Shown: positions 49,577 to 49,593 of the stretch, piece by piece
How positions within the stretch are numbered: the first letter of the stretch is position 1
Layout of the letters: each line of letters begins with the position of its first letter
From: CAVPDE01 sp964580575
GTDB taxonomy: Bacteria > Desulfobacterota > DSM-4660 > Desulfatiglandales > HGW-15
Length of the DNA: 49,593 nt
Assembly: GCA_964580575.1 (NCBI GenBank)
Contig: CAZOLJ010000030.1
Coordinates: 1-49,593, forward strand
Reading direction: 5' to 3'
The notes under the pieces: generated by a model
What the model was told of the DNA's origin: nothing
The model's input: only the letters and a program-made list of their open reading frames with translations
Database searches by the model: none
Translations under genes and position numbers: made by a program

Positions 49577-49593
49577 TGCCGAGCGACAATCAA

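Overview
The window reads as chromosomal DNA of a Gram-negative, mainly anaerobic bacterium, most like a Desulfobacterota (former Deltaproteobacteria) lineage. The reasons are a complete Mla outer-membrane lipid-transport operon, system II cytochrome c maturation (ResB/CcsA), rubrerythrin, many periplasmic binding-protein carboxylate transporters (TRAP, TTT), a beta-keto-acid cleavage enzyme and acyl-CoA dehydrogenase. This taxonomic guess rests on gene content only. No tRNA, rRNA, CRISPR array, intact insertion sequence or origin was recognised.

Region 1 (1-4.9 kb) is a decayed defence island. It holds the tail of an antitoxin with its PIN toxin, a broken DUF1156-type DNA methyltransferase (two C-tract frameshifts, one of them in the catalytic DPPY motif, a large internal deletion and a TGA), a second and apparently intact antitoxin/PIN pair with its own promoter, and a broken phospholipase-D-like/SNF2 helicase anti-phage protein (in-frame TAG and an internal deletion that joins its N-terminus to the C-terminal helicase lobe). 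The other usual members of this defence set (DUF499, DUF3780, HerA-like) are absent. The last 0.6 kb holds no clear gene.

Region 2 (4.9-27 kb) is an accessory catabolic region dominated by carboxylate import and acyl-CoA or sugar-acid chemistry. One leftward operon runs TRAP dctP-dctQ-dctM, E1 alpha, E1 beta, E2 and probably oxidises an imported 2-oxo acid or acetoin-like compound to an acyl-CoA; no E3 is present. A second leftward operon runs GntR regulator, tctC-tctB-tctA, TIM-barrel isomerase/epimerase, split transketolase, DUF1537 kinase and looks like an undescribed import-isomerise-phosphorylate-transketolase pathway. Around these lie an amidohydrolase, rubrerythrin, a crotonase lacking a catalytic Glu, a BASS-type symporter, an AEC permease and a BKACE enzyme.

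Region 3 (27-49.6 kb) is mostly housekeeping: nadE, a PLP aminotransferase, then a rightward run ftsH-folP-coaX-ldcA-mlaE-mlaF-mlaD-mlaC-mlaA, an acyl-CoA dehydrogenase, a Ski2/HelY-like helicase, then leftward ybaK-like, a PNPOx-like protein, a THUMP-type rRNA methyltransferase, ccsA and resB, and finally rightward serS.

A striking background feature is the density of dispersed palindromic repeats between genes. At least five families occur: nested palindromes at 6.5 and 19.5 kb; double hairpins at 24.7, 25.9 and 38.7 kb; leader-like direct repeats just upstream of nadE and the aminotransferase; C/G-rich hairpin pairs at 15.9 and 27.0 kb; and a 141-bp MITE-like hairpin touching the helicase start at 40.5 kb with a half copy before serS.
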